From: Burkholderiales bacterium
GTDB taxonomy: Bacteria; Pseudomonadota; Gammaproteobacteria; Burkholderiales; SHXO01
Assembly: GCA_020854105.1 (NCBI GenBank)
Contig: JADZGB010000029.1
Coordinates: forward strand, 20,146-84,145
DNA length: 64,000 nucleotides
Direction of reading: 5' to 3'
This document shows, piece by piece, positions 28,161 through 38,452 of this stretch. Both the position numbers and the translations under genes were made by a program. A model generated the notes under the pieces. The model was not told the DNA's origin and did not search any database. It saw only the letters and a list, made by a program, of their open reading frames with translations. Position 1 is the first letter of the stretch. The number at the start of each line of letters is the position of its first letter.

Positions 28161-30718
28161 GCACGCTCCTGCTGCAGATCGATGGTCGTGTGCGCTCCTG
28201 CCGCCTGCCCGCCCGCCTCGTCCAGCGACGAGCCCTGCGTGCATGCCTGGCCCGATCCGGGCCGTGCGCCCAAACCGGCGGCCACTGCCGTGCGCCTGCC
28301 CACGTCATGCGGGAAATCATCCACCATGATGCAGGCACGCCGCAAGGCATCGTAGCGTGTCCAGGCCGCGGCCTCGTGCGCGTCGATCAGTCCCAGCGCA
28401 TGCGTGGCCGCGACACGCTCCTGCGGGCTGTGGCCGCGAACGGCGCCGGCCTTCATCGCGGCCCGCACTTTCGCGTCCACCGCCTCGGCCTCCTTCACCA
28501 GGTCGAGGGCGAGTTCCAGGCGGCCAACCGGGTCAGCCTCCTGCAGATCCAGGTAGATGCCACCGGCAAGGCGGTCGCGCGCCGGTGACTTCTCCAGCAT
28601 GAGGCGCGCCACGCGGTGGCCGAGGCCATCGCTGGGTGGGGCGTAGCCGCGACCGAAGGGAAAGGTCATGCGCCGCATCAGTGAGCCCGCCCAGCGCACC
28701 GGAAAATTCCCGAATACGCCGAACATGGCCTCCTGCGCGCGATGGATGCTGTCGTCGAGCGCCCACTGCGCGATCGGCAGATCGGTCTGCCGTGCGCCCT
28801 CGTCCACGTAGCGCTTGACCACGCACGAGGCGATGTAGAGCTGGCTGAGGACGTCGCCCAGGCGCGCCGAGATCTTCTCGCGCCGCTTGAGCGAGCCGCC
28901 CAGGAACAGCATGGCGATGTCGGCGGCGAGGGCGAATCCGGCCGCCAGGCGCGTGAGCCGGCGCAGCGCGGGCCGCAGCGCCGCAGGACCGGGCACGGCG
29001 ACGAGCCGCGCGCCGGTCAGTCCCAGCCAGAGGGATCGCACGGCATTGCCCGCGAGGAAGGCAATGTGGCCGCAGAGCGCGCGATCGAACTGCGCCGCGC
29101 CCGCCGCACGGTCGGCCAGCCGGGTCGCCGCGATCTCGCGCAGCACGTACGGGTGGCAGCGGATCGCCCCCTGGCCGAAGATGATCATGCTGCGCGTGAG
29201 GATGTTCGCACCTTCGACGGTAATGCCGATGGGCACCTGCAGGTAGCCGGCCCCCAGGTAGTTGCCGGGACCGAGGCAGATGCCCTTGCCGCCGTGCACG
29301 TCCATCGCGTCGTTGACCACCTGCCGCGCGCGCTCGGTGCTGTGGTACTTCACGATGGCCGAGATCACCGAGGGCCGCTCGCCCGCGTCGATCGCGCCGG
29401 CGGTCATGACGCGCGCGGCATCGATCGCGTAGGTGTTGCCGCCGATGCGCGCCAACGCCTCTTCCACGCCCTCGAATTGTCCGATCGGCGTGCGGAACTG
29501 CGTGCGGATGCGCGCGTAGGCGCCGGTGGTGCGGGCCGCGAGCTTGGCGCCGCCTGCCGCCGAGGCCGGCAGCGAGATGGAGCGTCCCGCGGCCAGGCAC
29601 TCCATCAGCATGCGCCAGCCCTGGCCGACACGGGCCGGTCCGCCCACCACCCAGTCCATGGGTATGAACACGTCCCTGCCCCAGTTGGGACCGTTCATGA
29701 ACGAGGCATTGAGCGGAATGTGGCGGCGGCCGATGTCCACGCCCGGATGGCTGGTGGGAATCAGCGCCACGGTCATGCCGAGGTCTTCCGCGCCTGCGAG
29801 AAGGCGATCCGGATCACGCACCCTGAACGCCAGACCCAGCAGAGTGGCCACGGGACCGAGCGTGATGTAGCGCTTGTCCCAGGTGACGCGCATCCCCAGC
29901 ACGCGGCGGCCTTCGTGCTCGCCGTGACAGACGATGCCGAAGTCGGGAATCGAGCCAGCGTCGGATCCGGCCTCGGGCCCGGTCAGCGCAAAGCACGGAA
30001 TCTCCAGTCCGCGCGCCAGACGGGGCAGATAGTGATCCTTCTGCGCTTCGGTACCGTAGTGCATGAGCAGTTCGGCCGGCCCGAGTGAATTGGGCACCAT
30101 GACCGACACGCAGGCGGTGGGCGTGCGGCTGGACAGCTTCATCACCACCTCGGAGTGCGCCAGCGCGGAGAACCCCTTCCCGCCATAGCGGCCGGGAATG
30201 ATCAGGCCGAGGAAACCGTTGTCCCGGATGAACTGCCACACGTGCGGCGGAAGGTCGTTGAGCTCGTGGCTGACCTGCCACTCGTCCACCATGGCGCACA
30301 GCCGTTCCACCGGCCCGTCGAGAAAGGCCTGTTCCTCGTCGCTGAGGTGCGGGCGGGGAAGGGCGAGCAGTCCCGCCCAGTCCGGATCGCCGCTGAACAG
30401 CTCGCCGTCCCACCACACGGTACCGGCGTCCAGCGCCTCCTGCTCGGTCGTGGAGACCGGCGGCAGCACCTTGCGAAACCATCCGAACAGCGGGTCGCTC
30501 ACGAGGCTGCGCCGCAGCGTCGGCACGAGGCCGACGGCAGCGACGGCCGCGAACAGGGTCCACAGGAGCGTGCGCGCGACCGCTCCCAGTCCACCCGAGA
30601 AGGTAGCGATCAGCAGCAGCGCACCGATCGCAGCGAACCACGGCAGCCGGCCCGCGCGCCGGTACGCGAGTACGCCGGCCAGCACGGCCAGTGCCAGAAT
30701 CCACAGCAGACTCGTCAT
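28157..30718 (-). CDS. fadE: Acyl-CoA dehydrogenase FadE
   Basis: An 853-residue membrane-associated flavoprotein catalysing the first oxidation of beta-oxidation. The N-terminus has two hydrophobic stretches (about 3-20 and 29-65), then the acyl-CoA dehydrogenase core (GPEAGSDAGSIPD for acyl-CoA/FAD contact, DVHGGKGICLGP) and the C-terminal domain special to FadE. E. coli FadE has 814 residues. The ATG at 30716-30718 is chosen because GGGAGAG lies upstream. It heads the fadE / hydratase-isomerase / thioesterase unit and should pass electrons to EtfAB. Confidence 0.94.
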   Translation of the reverse strand: MTSLLWILALAVLAGVLAYRRAGRLPWFAAIGALLLIATFSGGLGAVARTLLWTLFAAVAAVGLVPTLRRSLVSDPLFGWFRKVLPPVSTTEQEALDAGTVWWDGELFSGDPDWAGLLALPRPHLSDEEQAFLDGPVERLCAMVDEWQVSHELNDLPPHVWQFIRDNGFLGLIIPGRYGGKGFSALAHSEVVMKLSSRTPTACVSVMVPNSLGPAELLMHYGTEAQKDHYLPRLARGLEIPCFALTGPEAGSDAGSIPDFGIVCHGEHEGRRVLGMRVTWDKRYITLGPVATLLGLAFRVRDPDRLLAGAEDLGMTVALIPTSHPGVDIGRRHIPLNASFMNGPNWGRDVFIPMDWVVGGPARVGQGWRMLMECLAAGRSISLPASAAGGAKLAARTTGAYARIRTQFRTPIGQFEGVEEALARIGGNTYAIDAARVMTAGAIDAGERPSVISAIVKYHSTERARQVVNDAMDVHGGKGICLGPGNYLGAGYLQVPIGITVEGANILTRSMIIFGQGAIRCHPYVLREIAATRLADRAAGAAQFDRALCGHIAFLAGNAVRSLWLGLTGARLVAVPGPAALRPALRRLTRLAAGFALAADIAMLFLGGSLKRREKISARLGDVLSQLYIASCVVKRYVDEGARQTDLPIAQWALDDSIHRAQEAMFGVFGNFPVRWAGSLMRRMTFPFGRGYAPPSDGLGHRVARLMLEKSPARDRLAGGIYLDLQEADPVGRLELALDLVKEAEAVDAKVRAAMKAGAVRGHSPQERVAATHALGLIDAHEAAAWTRYDALRRACIMVDDFPHDVGRRTAVAAGLGARPGSGQACTQGSSLDEAGGQAAGAHTTIDLQQERA

Positions 30719-31057
30719 CACCACTCTCCCGTGCGCCGCGGCATGTTGTCAGCATGCCCGATGCGTACCCGCATCGCTCGCGCCGGTCGTCTCCATGTCG
30801 CGCTCGCCTGCGCACACCCCGGCGTGCGCCGATCGCCCCCGCACGGGAAACGGCCGTGGTCGCCTCCAGGCGGCACGAACGGGTGCAGCAGCGCCTCGCC
30901 GAGGCACGACGGCAACACTACGGGATAAGCGGTTTCCCGGCAGGCCAGTCCTTCCGGCAGAAATGATCCTTCCGCCGCAATGGCCGGGCCGGGGCAGAGG
31001 CATCCCGACAGTCCGGCGTACACGATCCCGGGATCGGCTCGAGCGGCCGTATGCGCG
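30719..31057. other. Gene-free gap between fadE and the next acyl-CoA dehydrogenase
   Basis: No convincing gene, RNA or repeat is seen in these 339 bp. Short open frames exist in several directions but show no family motif or ribosome site. It should hold the promoter of fadE, but no clear sigma-70 boxes could be picked out. Confidence 0.6.
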
Positions 31058-32851
31058 TCAGAACTGCGCAGCGTCCAGCGCCAGCACGCTGGCCGAGCCG
31101 TGCACGATCGCCTGCTTGCAGGCGTACGCCCGCGGCAGGACATGCTCGGCGTAGAAACGCGCGGTCGCCAGCTTGCCCTGGTAGAAATGCAGATCGGTGC
31201 TTCCGGCCTCGATGCGCTGCTTCGCCAGCAGTGCCGCGCGCGCCATCTGCCAGCCGCCGGCCACGGTCCCCCACAACTCGAGATACGGTACCGCACCCGC
31301 GGAAGCCGCCTTGATGTTGTAGGGATAGGTCTGCAGCAGCCAGTCGGTCGCCTCGTTGAGCGCCGCCACGCCCTCGGACAGGGCACGGCGGATGACGATC
31401 AGCGCCGGATCGCTGGCGCCGGCCAGTTCCCTGTCGAAGGCGGTGATCTGCGCGATCACGGCCTTCGCCGTCATCCCCTTTTCCGCGGCCACCTTGCGCC
31501 CGATGAGGTCGTTGGCCTGGATGCCGGTCGTGCCCTCGTAGATCGAGGTGATGCGGGCATCGCGCAGGTGCTGGGCGGCGCCGGTCTCCTCGACGAAGCC
31601 CATGCCTCCGTGCACCTGCACTCCCATCGAGGCGATCTGGATCGACAGTTCGGTGCACCAGCCCTTCACCACAGGCGTGAGCAGATCGAACAGCGCCTGC
31701 TGTCTGGCGCGCTCCTCGCGCTCGGCATGACGGTGCGCGACATCGAGCGCGATGCAGGCAGCGGCGCCCAGGGCGCGCATCGCCTCGACCTGCGCCTTCA
31801 TGGTCATGAGCATGCGGCGCATGTCCGGGTGGTGGATGATGGTGACGCGCTCCCCGCCCCTGACGCCTGCCTCGCGGCCCTGCACCCGCTCCTGCGCGTA
31901 GTCGCGCGCACGCTGGTAGGCACGCTCGGCGACGGCGATGCCTTCGATGCCGACCTCCAGCCGCGCGAAGTTCATCATGGTGAACATGTATTCGAGGCCG
32001 CGATTTTCCTCGCCCACCAGGTAGCCGATCGCACCTTCGTTGTCGCCGTAGGCCATGACGCAGGTCGGGCTGGCGTGGATGCCGAGCTTGTGCTCGATCG
32101 ACACGCAGCGCACGTCGTTGCGCGCGCCCAGGCTGCCGTCGGGGTTGACCAGGAACTTGGGCACCACGAACAGCGAGATGCCCTTGACGCCATCGGGCGC
32201 GTCGGGCGTGCGTGCGAGCACCAGGTGCACGATGTTCTCGACGAAGTCGTGCTCGCCGTAGGTGATGAAGATCTTGGTGCCGTGGATGCGGTAGTGATCC
32301 CCCTCGGGGATCGCGCGCGCGCGCACCGCCGAGAGATCGGAACCGGCCTGGGGCTCGGTCAGGTTCATGGTGCCGGTCCACTCGCCCGAGATCAGCTTCT
32401 CGAGGTAGATGTTCTTCTGCCCGTCGGAGCCGTGGCGCAGGATCGCGTTCACCGCACCCGTGGTGAGCATCGGGCACAGGCAGAAGCTCATGTTGGCGCC
32501 GTTCCAGATCTCCGACACCATGCCCGACAGCAGATGCGGCAGCCCCTGCCCGCCGAACTGCGGATCACCATTGAGCGCCGGCCAGCCGGCCTCGCGGAAC
32601 TGGCGATAGGCATCCTTGAATCCGGCGGGCGTGATGACCACACCGTCCTCGAGTCGCGCACCCGCGCGGTCGCCCGGCTGGTTCAGCGGAGAGAGCACGC
32701 CGGTGGCGAACCGGCCGGCCTCCTCGAGTACCGCGTCCACCAGATCGGGAGTGACCTCCTCGCAGCCCGGCAGGCGACCGACGATGTCGAGTCCACCGAG
32801 TTCCTTGATGACGAATTGCATGTCCCGCAGGGGGGCGACGTACTCCGGCAT
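31058..32851 (-). CDS. Acyl-CoA dehydrogenase (DmdC-like long form)
   Basis: A 597-residue acyl-CoA dehydrogenase of the longer family that includes 3-methylmercaptopropionyl-CoA dehydrogenase. It has MNLTEPQAGSDLSAVR for FAD/substrate binding, GIHASPTCVM, and the catalytic Glu in ITSIYEGTTGIQANDL. The C-terminal extension with LHFYQGKLATARFYAEHVLP is typical of this group. Whether it works on sulfur compounds or ordinary acyl-CoAs cannot be told; its place next to etfAB supports a beta-oxidation role. It is 43 bp downstream of etfA. Confidence 0.9.
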   Translation of the reverse strand: MPEYVAPLRDMQFVIKELGGLDIVGRLPGCEEVTPDLVDAVLEEAGRFATGVLSPLNQPGDRAGARLEDGVVITPAGFKDAYRQFREAGWPALNGDPQFGGQGLPHLLSGMVSEIWNGANMSFCLCPMLTTGAVNAILRHGSDGQKNIYLEKLISGEWTGTMNLTEPQAGSDLSAVRARAIPEGDHYRIHGTKIFITYGEHDFVENIVHLVLARTPDAPDGVKGISLFVVPKFLVNPDGSLGARNDVRCVSIEHKLGIHASPTCVMAYGDNEGAIGYLVGEENRGLEYMFTMMNFARLEVGIEGIAVAERAYQRARDYAQERVQGREAGVRGGERVTIIHHPDMRRMLMTMKAQVEAMRALGAAACIALDVAHRHAEREERARQQALFDLLTPVVKGWCTELSIQIASMGVQVHGGMGFVEETGAAQHLRDARITSIYEGTTGIQANDLIGRKVAAEKGMTAKAVIAQITAFDRELAGASDPALIVIRRALSEGVAALNEATDWLLQTYPYNIKAASAGAVPYLELWGTVAGGWQMARAALLAKQRIEAGSTDLHFYQGKLATARFYAEHVLPRAYACKQAIVHGSASVLALDAAQF

Positions 32852-32894
32852 TTCTATCGTCTCCTGAATGACGCGTGACGGGACTGCGGGCGGC

Positions 32895-33824
32895 TCACAG
32901 CCGTGCGGTCAGCTCCGGCACCACCTGGAACAGGTCGCCGACCAGGCCGTAGTCGGCGATCTGGAAGATCGGCGCCTCGCCGTCCTTGTTGATCGCCACG
33001 ATCACCTTGCTGTCCTTCATGCCGGCCAAATGCTGGATGGCACCGGAGATGCCGACCGCGATGTACAGCTCGGGCGCGACCACCTTGCCGGTCTGCCCGA
33101 CCTGATAGTCGTTGGGTACGAAGCCCGAATCGACCGCTGCGCGCGAGGCGCCCACGGCCGCGCCGAGCCTGTCGGCCAGCGCCTCGAGGATGCTGAAGTT
33201 CTCGCCGCTTCCCATGCCGCGGCCGCCGGACACGATGATGCGCGCGGCGGTCAGTTCCGGGCGGGCGGATCGGGTCAGTTCCTGGCCCAGCAGCCTGGAC
33301 ATGCCGGCATCGGCGGCCGCCTGCACCGTCTCCACCGCGGCACTGCCGCCGCTGGCAGCGGTGGCGTCGAAACCGGTGCTGCGCACCGTGATGACCTTCA
33401 CCGCGTCGGCCGACTGTACCGTGGCCAGTGCGTTGCCGGCATAGATCGGACGCACGAAGGTGTCGGCATCGATCACGGCGACGATGTCGGATACCTGGGC
33501 GACGTCGAGCAGCGCCGCCACCCGCGGCATGAAGTTCTTGCCGGTGGTGGTCGCGGGCGCGAGGATGTGCGAGTAGCCGGGCGCCAGGGCCACCACCAGT
33601 GCGGCGAGATTCTCCGCCAGCGGATGGGCGTAGTGCGGCGCGTCCACGACGCGCACCTTCTCGATGCCGGGAATCGTCGATGCGGCCGCCGCCACCGCGC
33701 CGCAGCCGCTGCCCGCGACCAGCAGGTGGATCGGCCCGCCGATGTTCTGCGCGGCGCTCACCGCATTGAGCGTCGCACCCTTGAGGCCGGCGTTGTCGTG
33801 TTCGGCAATGACCAGGGTCGCCAT
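32895..33824 (-). CDS. etfA: Electron transfer flavoprotein alpha subunit
   Basis: A 309-residue FAD-binding subunit accepting electrons from acyl-CoA dehydrogenases. The C-terminal FAD domain has [46 protein letters not shown] and [17 protein letters not shown], all standard. It starts 2 bp after the etfB stop, so the subunits are co-translated. Together with ETF:ubiquinone oxidoreductase (12059) the window encodes the whole route to quinone. Confidence 0.97.
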   Translation of the reverse strand: MATLVIAEHDNAGLKGATLNAVSAAQNIGGPIHLLVAGSGCGAVAAAASTIPGIEKVRVVDAPHYAHPLAENLAALVVALAPGYSHILAPATTTGKNFMPRVAALLDVAQVSDIVAVIDADTFVRPIYAGNALATVQSADAVKVITVRSTGFDATAASGGSAAVETVQAAADAGMSRLLGQELTRSARPELTAARIIVSGGRGMGSGENFSILEALADRLGAAVGASRAAVDSGFVPNDYQVGQTGKVVAPELYIAVGISGAIQHLAGMKDSKVIVAINKDGEAPIFQIADYGLVGDLFQVVPELTARL

Positions 33825-33826
33825 GT

Positions 33827-34576
33827 TCAGATCACCTTCGCTTCGTTCTTCAGCTTCGCCACGAGATCGGCGACGTCCTTCACCATCACCCCGCCCTTGC
33901 GCTTGGCGGGCTCCTCGACCTTGAGCGTCTTCAGGCGCGGCGCGACATCCACGCCGAGCGCTTCGGGCCGCGTCACGTCGAGCTGCTTCTTCTTCGCCTT
34001 CATGATGTTGGGCAGCGTGACGTAGCGCGGCTCGTTCAGGCGCAGATCGGTAGTCACGATGGCCGGCAGCCTGATCGAGAGCGTCTCCAGGCCGCCATCG
34101 ACCTCCCGGGTCACCTCCGCGTTGCCCTCGGCGATCTTCACCTTGGAAGCGAAGGTCGCCTGCGGCCAGCCCAGCAGCGCGGCGAGCATCTGTCCGGTCT
34201 GGTTGGAATCGTCGTCGATCGCCTGCTTGCCGAGGATGACCAGCTGCGGCGATTCCGCCTGCGCGATCGCCTGGAGGATCTTGGCGACCGCCAGCGGCTG
34301 CACCTCGGCGGCCGTCTCGACCAGGATGGCGCGATCCGCGCCGATGGCGAGCGCCGTGCGCAGCGTCTCCTGCGCCTGCGCGGGTCCGATGGACACGGCA
34401 ACGATCTCGGTGACGATGCCCGCCTCCTTCAGGCGTACCGCCTCTTCGCAGGCGATCTCGTCGAAGGGGTTCATCGACATCTTGACGTTGGCGGTTTCGA
34501 CGCCAGTGCCATCGGCCTTCACGCGCACCTTGACGTTGTAGTCCACCACGCGCTTGACGGGTACGAGTACTTTCAT
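33827..34576 (-). CDS. etfB: Electron transfer flavoprotein beta subunit
   Basis: A 249-residue AMP-binding partner of EtfA. It starts [20 protein letters not shown] and has the family segments [36 protein letters not shown] and the recognition-loop area [18 protein letters not shown] that contacts acyl-CoA dehydrogenases. Length is standard. It is upstream of etfA in a two-gene unit, followed by the acyl-CoA dehydrogenase at 31058. Confidence 0.97.
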   Translation of the reverse strand: MKVLVPVKRVVDYNVKVRVKADGTGVETANVKMSMNPFDEIACEEAVRLKEAGIVTEIVAVSIGPAQAQETLRTALAIGADRAILVETAAEVQPLAVAKILQAIAQAESPQLVILGKQAIDDDSNQTGQMLAALLGWPQATFASKVKIAEGNAEVTREVDGGLETLSIRLPAIVTTDLRLNEPRYVTLPNIMKAKKKQLDVTRPEALGVDVAPRLKTLKVEEPAKRKGGVMVKDVADLVAKLKNEAKVI

Positions 34577-34643
34577 GGTTGTTCGAGGTTGAAGGAATCG
34601 ATCGATTTTACCGCATCGCAGCAGGCGGCCTGCGACCGGGCCG

Positions 34644-35600
34644 CTAGTGTCCGGGTCCGTGCTCCTGCTTCGGTGCGCCTGCCTTCCCTGGCCAGCGCGC
34701 GGCGATCTCGCCCACGATACCGCGCCGGAACGCCAGCACGCAGGCGACGAAGATGGTACCCATGATGACGGTAACCCAGGGACCGGCCTTGTCGGCCAGC
34801 TCGTTCTGGAGCACGACGATGACGAGCGCGCCGATCACCGGCCCGACCACCGTGCCCACGCCGCCCACCAGCGTCATCAGCACCACCTCGCCGGAGGTCG
34901 CCCAGTGCACGTCGGTCAGCGTGGCAAAGCCCAGGACCAGGGTCTTGGTCGATCCCGCCAGACCGGCGATTGCCGCCGACAGGACGAAGGCGAGCAACTT
35001 GTACCGGTCCACTTCATAGCCCAGCGACAGCGCGCGCGCCTCGTTCTCGCGGATGGCCTTGAGCACCTGCCCGAAGGGCGAGCCGATGATGCGCCGGATC
35101 AGCCAGAAGCCGAACACGAACACCGCCGCCACGAAATAGTACATGGCCCAGTCCTCGGCGAGCGGAACGATGCCGAATAGCTTGCCGCGCGGCACGCCCT
35201 GCAGTCCATCCTCGCCCCCGGTGAAGGGCGCCTGCAGGTAGAAGAAGAACACCATCTGCGCCAGCGCCAGGGTGATCATGGCGAAGTAGATGCCCTGGCG
35301 GCGAATGGCGATCGCGCCGAACACCGCACCCAGCGTCGCCGACACCGCCACGCCGAAGATCAGTCCGAGTTCGGGCGTGACCGCCCAGTGCGTCATGGCG
35401 AAGCCGGTGGCGTAGGCCGCCGAGCCGAGGAAGGCGGCATGTCCGAAGGACAGCAGCCCGGTGAAGCCGAGCAGCAGATTGAAGGCGCAGGCGAACAGGG
35501 CGAAGCACAGCACCTTCATCACCAGCACGGGGTAGAACAGCAATGGTGCCACCAGCAGCAGCACGAGGCCGGCGAGATACACGAGGGTCTGGCGGCTCAC
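34644..35600 (-). CDS. livM: Branched-chain amino acid type ABC transporter permease (LivM)
   Basis: A 318-residue inner-membrane permease with about nine hydrophobic segments and the LivM signatures [19 protein letters not shown] and [14 protein letters not shown] (ATPase contact). It is 1 bp downstream of livH in the order livG-livF-substrate protein-livH-livM. Many such systems in betaproteobacteria carry organic acids or amides rather than amino acids, so substrate is open. Confidence 0.93.
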   Translation of the reverse strand: MSRQTLVYLAGLVLLLVAPLLFYPVLVMKVLCFALFACAFNLLLGFTGLLSFGHAAFLGSAAYATGFAMTHWAVTPELGLIFGVAVSATLGAVFGAIAIRRQGIYFAMITLALAQMVFFFYLQAPFTGGEDGLQGVPRGKLFGIVPLAEDWAMYYFVAAVFVFGFWLIRRIIGSPFGQVLKAIRENEARALSLGYEVDRYKLLAFVLSAAIAGLAGSTKTLVLGFATLTDVHWATSGEVVLMTLVGGVGTVVGPVIGALVIVVLQNELADKAGPWVTVIMGTIFVACVLAFRRGIVGEIAARWPGKAGAPKQEHGPGH

Positions 35601-35601
35601 G

Positions 35602-36489
35602 CTACTTCTCCCGTCCGAACAGGCCGGCGGGCCGCAGCAGCAGCACGATGGCCATGATGACGAACACCACCGTGGACGAGGCTTCCGGGTAGAACACCTT
35701 GGTGAGTCCTTCGATCACGCCCAGGCCCAGGCCCGTGAAGATGGAGCCCAGGATCGAGCCCATGCCCCCGATCACGACCACCGCGAAGACGATGATGATG
35801 AGGTTCGATCCCATCAGCGGCGTGACCTGGATGATGGGAGCGGCGAGCACGCCGGCGAAGGCGGCGAGCGCCACGCCGAAGCCGTAGGTGAGCGTCACCA
35901 GCAGCGGCACGTTGACGCCGAAGGCCTGCACCAGGCGCGGATTCTCGGTCGCCGCGCGCAGGTAGGCGCCCAGGCGCGTGCGCTCGATCACGTACCAGGT
36001 GACCAGGCACACGGCCAGCGAGGCCGCCACCACCCATGCACGGTAGTTGGGCAGCACCATGAAGCCCAGGTCGGTCGCACCCATGAGCGCATCGGGTACC
36101 GGATAGGGCTGGCCGGACACGCCGAAGAAGTAGCGGTAGGTGCCCTCCAGGATCAGCGCGACGCCGAAGGTGAGCAGCAGCCCGTAGAGGTGATCGAGCT
36201 GATACAGCCAGCGCAGCAGCAGGCGTTCGATCAGGATGCCGAACGCGCCCACCACCAGCGGTGCGAGCACCAGTGCCCACCAGTAGTCGAGTCCGAAGTA
36301 CTCGAGCGCCATCCACGCGACGTACGCCCCGACCATGTACAGGGCGCCGTGCGCGAAGTTGACGATGTTGAGCAGCCCGAAGATCACCGCCAGGCCAAGA
36401 CTGAGCATGGCGTAGAACGAACCGTTCACCAGTCCGAGCAGCAGCTGACCGAGCAGGGCCTGGGTGGGAATGCCGAAGATTTCGTCCAT
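35602..36489 (-). CDS. livH: Branched-chain amino acid type ABC transporter permease (LivH)
   Basis: A 295-residue permease with eight or so hydrophobic helices and the LivH signatures GLVNGSFYAMLSLGLAVIFG and NFAHGALYMVGAYVA. It partners LivM. The gap to the upstream substrate-binding protein gene is 25 bp, so all belong to one unit. Confidence 0.93.
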   Translation of the reverse strand: MDEIFGIPTQALLGQLLLGLVNGSFYAMLSLGLAVIFGLLNIVNFAHGALYMVGAYVAWMALEYFGLDYWWALVLAPLVVGAFGILIERLLLRWLYQLDHLYGLLLTFGVALILEGTYRYFFGVSGQPYPVPDALMGATDLGFMVLPNYRAWVVAASLAVCLVTWYVIERTRLGAYLRAATENPRLVQAFGVNVPLLVTLTYGFGVALAAFAGVLAAPIIQVTPLMGSNLIIIVFAVVVIGGMGSILGSIFTGLGLGVIEGLTKVFYPEASSTVVFVIMAIVLLLRPAGLFGREK

Positions 36490-36514
36490 CGGTACCGGGA
36501 GCCGGAATCCGGTC

Positions 36515-37726
36515 CTACTTCTTTTTCACCAGCGTGCACTTCGACGCGGACAGCGGCTGGAAGGCCTGGTCCGCGGGAATGGTCTGGCGCACGTGGTAGT
36601 AGTCCCAGGGGCCATTCGACTCACCCGGCTTCTTCACCTGGAACAGATACATCTCGTGCAGCAGCCGGCCGTCCTCGCGCAGCTTCATGTTCTTGCCGAA
36701 CATGTCCGACTGGGGATTCCTGCGCAACCAGGCCATCACCGCGTCGGCATCGTCGGTGCCGGCACCGTCGACCGCCTTGAGGAACATCGTCACCGCCGAG
36801 TAGACGCCGGCCTGGTTGCTGGAAGGCATCTTCTTCATCCTGTCGAAGTAGCGCCTGCTCCACTTGCGCGTCTCGTCGTTGAGGTTCCAGTACCAGCCTT
36901 CGGTCACGTACATGCCCTGGGTGGCGTTCAGGCCGAGACTGTGGATGTCGGTGATGAACACCAGCAGTCCGGCCAGCGTCTGCCTTCTGGTCAGGCCGAA
37001 CTCGTTCGCGCTCTTGATCGAGTTGATCGTGTCGCCTCCGGCGTTGGCCAGACCGATGATCTTCGCCTTCGAGGCCTGTGCCTGCAGCAGGAAGGAGGAG
37101 AAATCCGAGGCCGAGAGCGGATGGCGCACCGCGCCGAGCACCTTGCCGCCGCTCGCCTTGACCACTTCCGCGGTGTCCTTCTCCAGCGAATGGCCGAACG
37201 CGTAGTCGGCGGTCAGGAAGAACCAGCTGTCGCCGCCATGCGCGACCACCGCCTTGCCGGTGCCGTTGGCCAGCGCGAAGGTGTCGTAGGTGTGGTGGAT
37301 CGTATAGGGCGTGCACTCCTCGTTGGTCAGACGGGTGGAGGCGGCGCCCGTGTCGATGAAGACGCGCTTCTTCTCCGCGACCAGCCTGGCAGTGGCCAGG
37401 GCGACCGCGGAGTTCAGCGCGTCGGTGAGCATGTCCACGCCTTCGCGGTCGATCCACTGGCGCACCTTGCTCGAGGCCACGTCCGCCTTGTTCTGGTGGT
37501 CGGCGGCGACCACCTCGATCTTCCTGCCCTTCACCTTGCCGCCGAAATCCTCCACCGCCATCTGAGCGGCCAGCACCGATCCCTGTCCGCCGATGTCGGA
37601 ATACAGGCCCGACATGTCGGTGAGCACGCCGATCTTCACCACCTCGCCGGAGATCTTGCCCTGCGCCAGCGCGGAGCCGGCCGCCAGCATCATCACGGCG
37701 GCGGCCGCCAGGTATGTTCTCTTCAT
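36515..37726 (-). CDS. ABC transporter substrate-binding protein (Leu/Ile/Val-binding family)
   Basis: A 403-residue exported binding protein. The signal peptide MKRTYLAAAAVMMLAAGSALA is followed by GEVVKIGVLTDMSGLYSDIGG, the start of a periplasmic-binding fold type I. The ATG two codons after the first possible start is preferred because it begins the signal peptide with Lys-Arg. It sits between livF and livH. The paralogue at 52509 shares features such as FFLTADYAFGHSLEKD and a C-terminal GPWDYYHV / WDIFDV region, suggesting related ligands. Confidence 0.92.
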   Translation of the reverse strand: MKRTYLAAAAVMMLAAGSALAQGKISGEVVKIGVLTDMSGLYSDIGGQGSVLAAQMAVEDFGGKVKGRKIEVVAADHQNKADVASSKVRQWIDREGVDMLTDALNSAVALATARLVAEKKRVFIDTGAASTRLTNEECTPYTIHHTYDTFALANGTGKAVVAHGGDSWFFLTADYAFGHSLEKDTAEVVKASGGKVLGAVRHPLSASDFSSFLLQAQASKAKIIGLANAGGDTINSIKSANEFGLTRRQTLAGLLVFITDIHSLGLNATQGMYVTEGWYWNLNDETRKWSRRYFDRMKKMPSSNQAGVYSAVTMFLKAVDGAGTDDADAVMAWLRRNPQSDMFGKNMKLREDGRLLHEMYLFQVKKPGESNGPWDYYHVRQTIPADQAFQPLSASKCTLVKKK

Positions 37727-37747
37727 CGCCATTCCCCAGGGAAAAGT

Positions 37748-38452
37748 TCAGACACCCAGATACTCGTGCAGCATACCCATGCGCGCGGACAGTTCGTCCT
37801 TCCTGACCACCTCGGCCACCTGCCCGCGCTCGACCACGTAGTGCCGGTCGGCGAGCGGGGCGGCGAAGCGGAAGTTCTGGTCCGCCATCACGATCGTGTA
37901 GCCGCGCGACTTCAGTTGCTCGATCGCCTTGCCGAGCGCCTTCACGATGACCGGCGCCAGGCCCTCGGTGATCTCGTCGAGCAGCAGCAGGCGCGCGCCG
38001 GTGCGCAGGATGCGCGCCATCGCCAGCATCTGCTGCTCGCCGCCCGAGAGCCGGGTTCCCGGGCTGTTGCGCCGCTCGTGCAGGTTGGGAAACATGGCGT
38101 AGATCTCCTCCACGCTCATGCCGCCCTCCCCCACGCGCGGAGGCAGCCGCAGGTTCTCCTCGGTACTGAGCGAGGCGAAGATGCCCCGTTCCTCCGGACA
38201 GTAGCCGACTCCCAAGCGCGCGATCCTGTGCGGGGCGAGGCCCAGGACGTCGCGCCCCTCCAAGCGCAGCGTGCCGCGGCGCCGGTCGACCAGTCCGAGC
38301 ACGGACTTCAGCGTCGTGCTGCGACCCGAGCCGTTGCGCCCGAGCAGCGTGACCAGTTCGCCATGGCCGACTTCGAAGCTCATGCCGTGCAGCACGTGCG
38401 ATTCGCCGTACCACGCGTGCAGTTCGCGCATGGCCAGCATCGCCTCAGGCAT
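37748..38452 (-). CDS. livF: ABC transporter ATP-binding protein (LivF)
   Basis: A 234-residue ATPase. Walker A is GRNGSGRST, with Arg in place of the usual invariant Lys (GRNGxGKST), which is notable. The LivF signatures are GYCPEERGIFASLSTEENL (Q-loop region), RLSGGEQQMLAMARIL (signature) and LLLLDEITEGLAP (Walker B; Ile for the usual Pro). It overlaps livG by 8 bp and precedes the substrate-binding protein gene. The Lys-to-Arg change could weaken ATP hydrolysis; sequencing error is also possible. Confidence 0.92.
   Translation of the reverse strand: MPEAMLAMRELHAWYGESHVLHGMSFEVGHGELVTLLGRNGSGRSTTLKSVLGLVDRRRGTLRLEGRDVLGLAPHRIARLGVGYCPEERGIFASLSTEENLRLPPRVGEGGMSVEEIYAMFPNLHERRNSPGTRLSGGEQQMLAMARILRTGARLLLLDEITEGLAPVIVKALGKAIEQLKSRGYTIVMADQNFRFAAPLADRHYVVERGQVAEVVRKDELSARMGMLHEYLGV

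Noticed and set aside
30719..31057. Small open frames in the fadE upstream gap
   Set aside because: No ribosome site, no similarity, and Arg/Pro-rich composition typical of chance frames in GC-rich DNA.
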